Shown one piece after another: positions 6,255 to 9,499 of a stretch of DNA of 9,499 nucleotides. Below the pieces are notes generated by a model that saw only the letters and a list, made by a program, of their open reading frames with translations, did not search any database and had not been told where the DNA came from. Each line of letters begins with the position of its first letter. The first letter of the stretch is position 1. The translations under genes were made by a program, and so were the position numbers. Location: the NCBI RefSeq assembly GCF_020559915.1, contig NZ_JAJCLZ010000043.1, positions 1-9,499 of the forward strand. Direction: 5' to 3'. Origin of the DNA: Ruminococcus sp. 210702-SL.1.03. Lineage in GTDB: Bacteria; Bacillota; Clostridia; Oscillospirales; Ruminococcaceae.

Positions 6255-7112
6255 TTACTTTCTTCTCTTGGTAACGATCACCGCTGTACCTGCAAGAGCG
6301 ATAACAGCAAGTGTTCCGCCAACAGCTGCACCTGTTTCTGCCGCCTCAGACGTATCATCAGAAGATTTTGAAGATGCAGCCGCTGTAACAGTAGCCTTAC
6401 TTGTATCCGCCTTAGATGAAGAAGCATCTATCTTTGATGTATCTGTCTTTGAGCTTGAAGTATCAGAATATGATTCTGCCTTTGAAGTATCTGTTTTTGA
6501 CTCTCCGTCATCGGCAGCTGCAACACCGAAATCAAGCGTCATTGAAAGTGTGCCGCCGTTGAAAGCCCCTTCCTTCTCCCAGCCTGCGACCTCAGGACAA
6601 GCTTTCTTTGTTACCTCGCCTGTTTCCTCATCGACCTCATCGGTCGGTCTGATATGTATTCTTATTCCGCCCTCTGAGTCCTCGTCCATTGAAGTAATAG
6701 AATTGAGAGAGTCAAAAACTGTTGTTGTGCCGTCCTCGGCAACGAACTTTGCATCAGATATCTTAACATCCAAAGGATATATACCCTCAGGCAGATTAGC
6801 TACCATAACGCCCATATCTCCGAGAGTTCCCTTGCCTGACATTGACTTGTCGGCGATAACTGCACTTATCTTATATTCAACAGCTATCTTGCCAGTATCA
6901 TCGATGCCTACCCAATCACCCTGATTCCAGTTCCAATCCTGACCCATATAGAAACCCATTGCTCCGATAGAATAATATGAGTCATTCATTTTTGTGTCCT
7001 CCTCTGACGGGTGAACAACGTCGCCAAGCTTTGTTGCCGAAACAGATACTGACATCATTGTTGCTGCGAGAACTGCTGCTGAAAGACCTGCTGCTAACTT
7101 CTTAAAATTCAT
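6255..7112 (-). CDS. secreted surface-anchored protein of unknown fold
   Basis: A 285-aa exported protein. It has a signal peptide (1-26, cleavage after VSA), a globular part (about 27-200) with aromatic-rich MGQDWNWNQGDWVG (56-69) of a kind often seen at glycan-binding surfaces, a low-complexity Ser/Thr/Lys/Asp linker (about 201-258) with repeated KTDTSK/KADTSK units, then a hydrophobic helix (about 262-280) and the basic tail KRRK. This is the layout of a wall- or membrane-anchored protein, but in place of LPxTG there is only AAETGA (257-262), so the sortase type, if any, is uncertain. GGAGG (7121-7125) is 8 nt before the ATG. It is the first gene of an operon with the solute-binding lipoprotein, under P2, which suggests it holds glucan near the cell. 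I do not recognise the globular domain. Confidence 0.8.
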   Translation of the reverse strand: MNFKKLAAGLSAAVLAATMMSVSVSATKLGDVVHPSEEDTKMNDSYYSIGAMGFYMGQDWNWNQGDWVGIDDTGKIAVEYKISAVIADKSMSGKGTLGDMGVMVANLPEGIYPLDVKISDAKFVAEDGTTTVFDSLNSITSMDEDSEGGIRIHIRPTDEVDEETGEVTKKACPEVAGWEKEGAFNGGTLSMTLDFGVAAADDGESKTDTSKAESYSDTSSSKTDTSKIDASSSKADTSKATVTAAASSKSSDDTSEAAETGAAVGGTLAVIALAGTAVIVTKRRK

Positions 7113-7180
7113 AACTTTTTCCTCCGAATTTTCAATAAAAATTTTTGCTTAAAGCAATTTATTTTGTTGTTTCTGTATAC

Positions 7181-7250
7181 ATTATAACCGTGTAAACGTT
7201 TTATTTATATCAAATTTGTAACATAAATATCATAAAAGTGTTTAATATCG
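7181..7250 (-). promoter_or_regulatory. P2: activator-type promoter of the surface-protein operon
   Basis: On the minus strand TGATAT repeats at 7227-7232 (distal) and 7207-7212 (proximal), 20 bp apart, are followed after 20 nt by TATAAT (7181-7186). A further degenerate copy, CGATAT, is at 7245-7250. There is no -35 box. The leader is about 62 nt and contains a small TTGCTT/AAGCAA inverted repeat (7145-7157). Confidence 0.7.
7191..7203. promoter_or_regulatory. cre-like (CcpA/LacI-family) operator candidate
   Basis: TGTAAACGTTTTA fits the catabolite-response consensus except for one A in place of C. It lies in the spacer between the -10 box of P2 and the proximal activator repeat, a position where binding would repress. 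P1, P3 and P4 have no equally good copy. One short match in AT-rich DNA is weak evidence. Confidence 0.35.
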
Positions 7251-7269
7251 AATTTATGAGATAGTATAA

Positions 7270-7352
7270 AAATATGAAAACAGACCTACTTGATATTCAA
7301 GCAGGTCTGTTTATTCGGAAGTTATTATAAGAAAGTGACTATGAATGATTAG
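7270..7352 (-). ncRNA. candidate co-regulated small RNA under P3
   Basis: P3 (7359-7410) would start transcription near 7352. The next 40 nt contain no ATG or ribosome binding site and lead into a 16-bp hairpin with a U-rich tail (7270-7312). The predicted product is a non-coding RNA of about 80 nt made under the same conditions as the glucan enzymes. Alternatives are a second, distant promoter of the surface-protein operon with a leaky hairpin, or the leftover promoter of a deleted gene. Confidence 0.35.
7278..7312 (-). terminator. 16-bp hairpin, probable terminator
   Basis: The two arms (7278-7293 and 7297-7312) pair over 16 bp around a 3-nt loop. The single irregular pair (7288/7302) is a G-U wobble on the minus-strand RNA but an A-C mismatch on the plus-strand RNA, so the structure is better formed in minus-strand transcripts. 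The tail on that strand (7270-7277) is U-rich but interrupted. Confidence 0.65.
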
Positions 7353-7358
7353 GTTTAT

Positions 7359-7410
7359 ATTATACACTTTGTTGTAAAACTATTATATCAATATTCAATT
7401 ATTTATATCA
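7359..7410 (-). promoter_or_regulatory. P3: activator-type promoter without an adjacent gene
   Basis: On the minus strand TGATAT repeats at 7405-7410 and 7385-7390, exactly 20 bp apart, are followed after 20 nt by TATAAT (7359-7364). This is the cleanest copy of the P1/P2/P4 layout, yet no start codon follows before the hairpin at 7278-7312. The gene-free stretch 7113-7533 therefore holds P2, the hairpin, P3 and the GH5 terminator. Confidence 0.65.
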
Positions 7411-7466
7411 AATAATTATTGTAAATAGAATTTTATGAGCAAATATAAATTTATGAAACTTAGCAC

Positions 7467-7500
7467 AAAAAAACAAGCTCGGCTAACGTGACCGAGCTTG
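7467..7500 (-). terminator. intrinsic terminator of the GH5 gene
   Basis: CAAGCTCGG (7474-7482) and CCGAGCTTG (7492-7500) form a perfect 9-bp stem with a 9-nt loop. On the minus strand seven U residues follow (7467-7473). It lies 33 nt past the GH5 stop codon. Confidence 0.92.
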
Positions 7501-7533
7501 CCCAAAAATGGAGTTATATGAAGAAATTATCTA

Positions 7534-8556
7534 TCAAAGATACTTTACCAGTTCATCGAGAACGCTGTCAAGATGTCCGTCAACAAAGCCGTAGTCAACA
7601 CCCTTGTATGACCAAGCTGCTCTGCCAATAGAACATTTCTCGAAGGCGCTGCTTATATCCTTATACCAGTTAAGCGTATTTTCAGCAGACGCAAGGTTTA
7701 TAACGCCGTACTCGCCGCAATACATAGGAACATTTCTTTCCTCAGCGACCCTTACAGCCTCAGCAAATCTGCTCATAAAATAATCAGGCGTAAATTTTTC
7801 TGTCTTTACTTCCTCGTATGTCTGCATATATTCAAGACCAAGACGCTTTATCTCACTTCTGTATTTTGGGACGCTGCCCGGATAATCTATCCTGAAATCT
7901 TCTGGCATCTCATCTACCCAATAGGCAGCCTGATGAGTAAAAAGAAATGGGTCATAACAATGGAAAGTATAAACTATATGCTCGTCATACGGCTCGTCAA
8001 GATCTTTCATTGAATCGATAGAGTTGTTCCAATAGCTGCCGACAATGATATTTATATCAGAGCTGTATTTTCTAATAAGCTTTATAGCATTTTCAGCGAT
8101 AGCATTCCACTTTTTGCTGAATTTAGGGTCAGTTACCTCATTGAGAAGTTCAAAAGAGACCCTGTCAGAATATTTGCTGAAACGCTTTGCAAACTCCTCC
8201 CAAAGGTCATAGAATTTTTGTTGAAGTTCAGCGTTATCAAAGAATCCGCTTTCAGCCTGAGCCTTATCAAAGAAAAAGCCCATTGTCTTATGCAGGTCAA
8301 GTATCATATTGATACCGTTATTTCCGCACCAATCGATACACTTCTGAACATACTCAAAGCCGCTCTCTATAAAGCCGTTTTCATCCTGAAAGATATTATA
8401 ATCAACAGGCACTCTAACGTGGTCGCAGCCCCAACCCTTTATACGCTTGATATCCTCTTCTGTGATAAAATTATCGAGATGCTCCTTGCTGTAATCGCAT
8501 TGTGACAGCCAGCCTCCGATATCAACGCCGTGCATATAACCATTAAACTTTCTCAT
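7534..8556 (-). CDS. cytoplasmic GH5 beta-glucanase, CelC-like
   Basis: A 340-aa single-domain glycoside hydrolase family 5 enzyme. Landmarks are HGVDIGGWLSQ (9-19), HVRVPVDY (46-53), ILDLHK (85-90), the acid/base in SFELLNEV (Glu140), YTFHCYDPFLFTHQ (196-209), the nucleophile in YCGEYGV (Glu282) and AAWSYK (313-318). Sequence and length match Clostridium thermocellum CelC (343 aa), placed in subfamily GH5_37, which acts on mixed-linkage or beta-1,4 gluco-oligosaccharides. There is no signal peptide, carbohydrate-binding module or dockerin, so it should work on imported oligosaccharides inside the cell. AAAGGA (8567-8572) lies 10 nt before the ATG. It is a single-gene transcript with promoter P4 and its own terminator. 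Exact substrate preference cannot be read from sequence. Confidence 0.92.
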   Translation of the reverse strand: MRKFNGYMHGVDIGGWLSQCDYSKEHLDNFITEEDIKRIKGWGCDHVRVPVDYNIFQDENGFIESGFEYVQKCIDWCGNNGINMILDLHKTMGFFFDKAQAESGFFDNAELQQKFYDLWEEFAKRFSKYSDRVSFELLNEVTDPKFSKKWNAIAENAIKLIRKYSSDINIIVGSYWNNSIDSMKDLDEPYDEHIVYTFHCYDPFLFTHQAAYWVDEMPEDFRIDYPGSVPKYRSEIKRLGLEYMQTYEEVKTEKFTPDYFMSRFAEAVRVAEERNVPMYCGEYGVINLASAENTLNWYKDISSAFEKCSIGRAAWSYKGVDYGFVDGHLDSVLDELVKYL

Positions 8557-8598
8557 ATTTTTACCGTCCTTTCTGATATAAGTTTTGTTTACAGTTAT

Positions 8599-8650
8599 AT
8601 TTTAGCACTATGTGATCGAAAATTATATCAAAATTTTAATATTCATATAA
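8599..8650 (-). promoter_or_regulatory. P4: activator-type promoter of GH5
   Basis: On the minus strand a proximal TGATAT (8625-8630) is followed after 20 nt by TAAAAT (8599-8604), one base from the -10 consensus. Exactly 20 bp upstream is a degenerate copy, TTATAT (8645-8650). Spacing is identical to P1-P3, and the expected leader is about 36 nt. Just upstream is a further inverted repeat, ATGTTAT/ATAACAT (8659-8673), between the AraC remnant and this promoter. Confidence 0.65.
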
Positions 8651-8679
8651 AAAACGTAATGTTATTATAACATCATGCC

Positions 8680-9443
8680 CTACCCGCCAGAAACACTGTG
8701 TCTGTACTCTGTCGACGTCATCTCTATACGAGCTTTAAACTGTCGCATAAAATGCGATTCACACTTATATCCGCACATTTCGGTTTCCTGAGAAATTGGC
8801 ATATCCGTTGTGGACAGCAGATATTTTGAATGTTCTATGCGGCTGTTTATAACATCGTTCATAACGCTTACGCCAAAAATTCTCTTGTATAAATGCTGAA
8901 AATATGATTGGCTCATGGCAAGCTGATGTGCAAGCCCCTCCACATTCCAATCTTGATAAGGCTTATTGTAGATCTTTGAACGTAGGATAAACAGCTTATC
9001 GTAATATGTGTCAGATTTCTCTTTTCCTGCAGCATGGATCTTTTCGCTAAGTTTCAAAAAAAACAGTTTCATATATAATTCCACCGAATCTGTTTTATAT
9101 AGATTTGATGAATAATTCTCGTAACTCATATTTTTTTATTATAAGTGAAAAACCATTCAAGTCACCTATTTTCATCACTTTATCAAATGGTATATCAAGA
9201 GCTTTAAAAAGCACGTTTCATCATCTGAAATGCTGAAATGGAACCGATCATTAGAAAATGTCGGCCATGAGCACGGTAGATCTGGGGTGTCCCCTGCTTA
9301 AAGAGAATAAATGAATCCGGTTCTGTAAAAACATCTTTTTCACCAAAAGTAAACACAGCAGGAGTTTTTAGCAGCAAAAGAAGATGATTGCCAGAGCCGG
9401 TTGGACGCTGTATCACAAGATCGGCATCATGGGTATGATTATA
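8680..9443 (-). pseudogene. AraC-family regulator, frameshifted and 5'-truncated
   Basis: Pieces of one AraC-type regulator lie in three frames. Right to left: a sensor-domain part with QRPTGSGNHLLLLLKTPAV (reading from about 9440 to 9259); a piece with SNDRFHFSISDDETCFLK; a piece with ALDIPFDKVMKIGDLNGFSLIIK; and the DNA-binding domain (8680-9129) with NVEGLAHQLAMSQSYFQHLY and the second helix-turn-helix ending FKARIEMTSTEYR. Joining them gives a normal AraC sequence if one base is restored in a T4 run (9255-9258), one near 9203-9210, and one base removed from an A7 run (9131-9137). The 5' end is replaced from 9444 by the 56-bp repeat also found at 2166-2221. It was probably a local regulator of the glucan genes. 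The DNA-binding part could still be made from ATG 9127-9129. Sequencing error in homopolymers is the main alternative for the indels. Confidence 0.75.
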
Positions 9444-9499
9444 TTGGTTCCAAAAAATAAACCGTGTAAACGCAATAATTGCCAAATTTTTGACAATAC
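9444..9499 (-). repeat. right copy of the 56-bp inverted repeat
   Basis: This is the reverse complement of 2166-2221 with one difference (at 9452). It runs off the window edge, so its true length is unknown. The inner boundary at 9444 coincides with the point where the AraC gene's own sequence appears to begin, which suggests that the same mobile-element end inserted into that gene. Confidence 0.9.

Noticed and set aside
6268..6924. Plus-strand 218-codon open frame
   Set aside because: It is the complement of the Ser/Thr/Asp-rich surface-protein gene, with biased composition, no ribosome binding site and no recognisable domain. The same applies to the other plus-strand frames across 2994-8505.
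9204..9485. A separate 93-aa gene starting at TTG 9485
   Set aside because: Its first residues fall in the 56-bp repeat and its end is a frameshift product; the middle belongs to the broken AraC gene.
1..9499. tRNA, rRNA, CRISPR array, riboswitch or transposase gene
   Set aside because: None was seen on either strand by reading; no regularly spaced direct repeats and no transposase motifs.

Overview
The window looks like chromosome of a gut or rumen Firmicute close to Ruminococcus (Oscillospiraceae). The reasons are the AT-rich intergenic DNA, the near-consensus sigma-A promoters and GGAGG ribosome binding sites, the Ser/Asp-rich lipoproteins with an SC lipobox, and a mixed-linkage beta-glucan enzyme set (GH16 licheninase plus a CelC-like GH5). 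This placement is inferred from protein style and gene content; no database was searched.

Left part (1-1390): a small divergent module. A secreted protein of about 109 aa runs leftward, and its start codon appears to be AUA. A rightward operon encodes a ribbon-helix-helix (RHH) DNA-binding protein, a 32-aa single-span membrane peptide and a SUKH/SMI1-KNR4 (immunity-type) protein, closed by a strong terminator. The two near-consensus promoters face away from each other and share TACAAT half-sites, including a perfect inverted repeat over the leftward -10 box. The RHH protein probably controls both sides.

Scar region (1390-2260): a low-molecular-weight protein tyrosine phosphatase missing its C-terminal third, the first part of a second small gene, and about 240 bp of apparently non-coding, hairpin-rich mobile-element debris. 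Its last 56 bp (2166-2221) recur inverted, with one mismatch, as the last 56 bp of the window (9444-9499).

Main part (2262-9499, all on the minus strand): a beta-glucan utilisation locus. From right to left it holds a decayed AraC-type regulator, a cytoplasmic GH5 glucanase, a secreted surface-anchored protein, an ABC solute-binding lipoprotein, an intact AraC-type regulator, a GH16 licheninase lipoprotein and a cytoplasmic feruloyl/cinnamoyl-esterase-like hydrolase. The inferred flow is: GH16 cuts beta-1,3-1,4-glucan at the cell surface; the surface protein and solute-binding protein capture the oligosaccharides; a permease encoded elsewhere imports them; the GH5 enzyme and esterase finish the work inside.

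The most notable signal is regulatory. Four minus-strand promoters share one rigid layout, TGATAT-N14-TGATAT-N20-TATAAT (one base off in the far repeat and one in the -10 box of the GH5 copy). They precede GH16, the surface protein/solute-binding operon, GH5, and a short gene-free stretch ending in a 16-bp hairpin that could be a co-regulated small RNA. Direct repeats 20 bp apart that overlap the -35 position fit activation by an AraC-family protein, most simply the intact regulator at 3916-4677.
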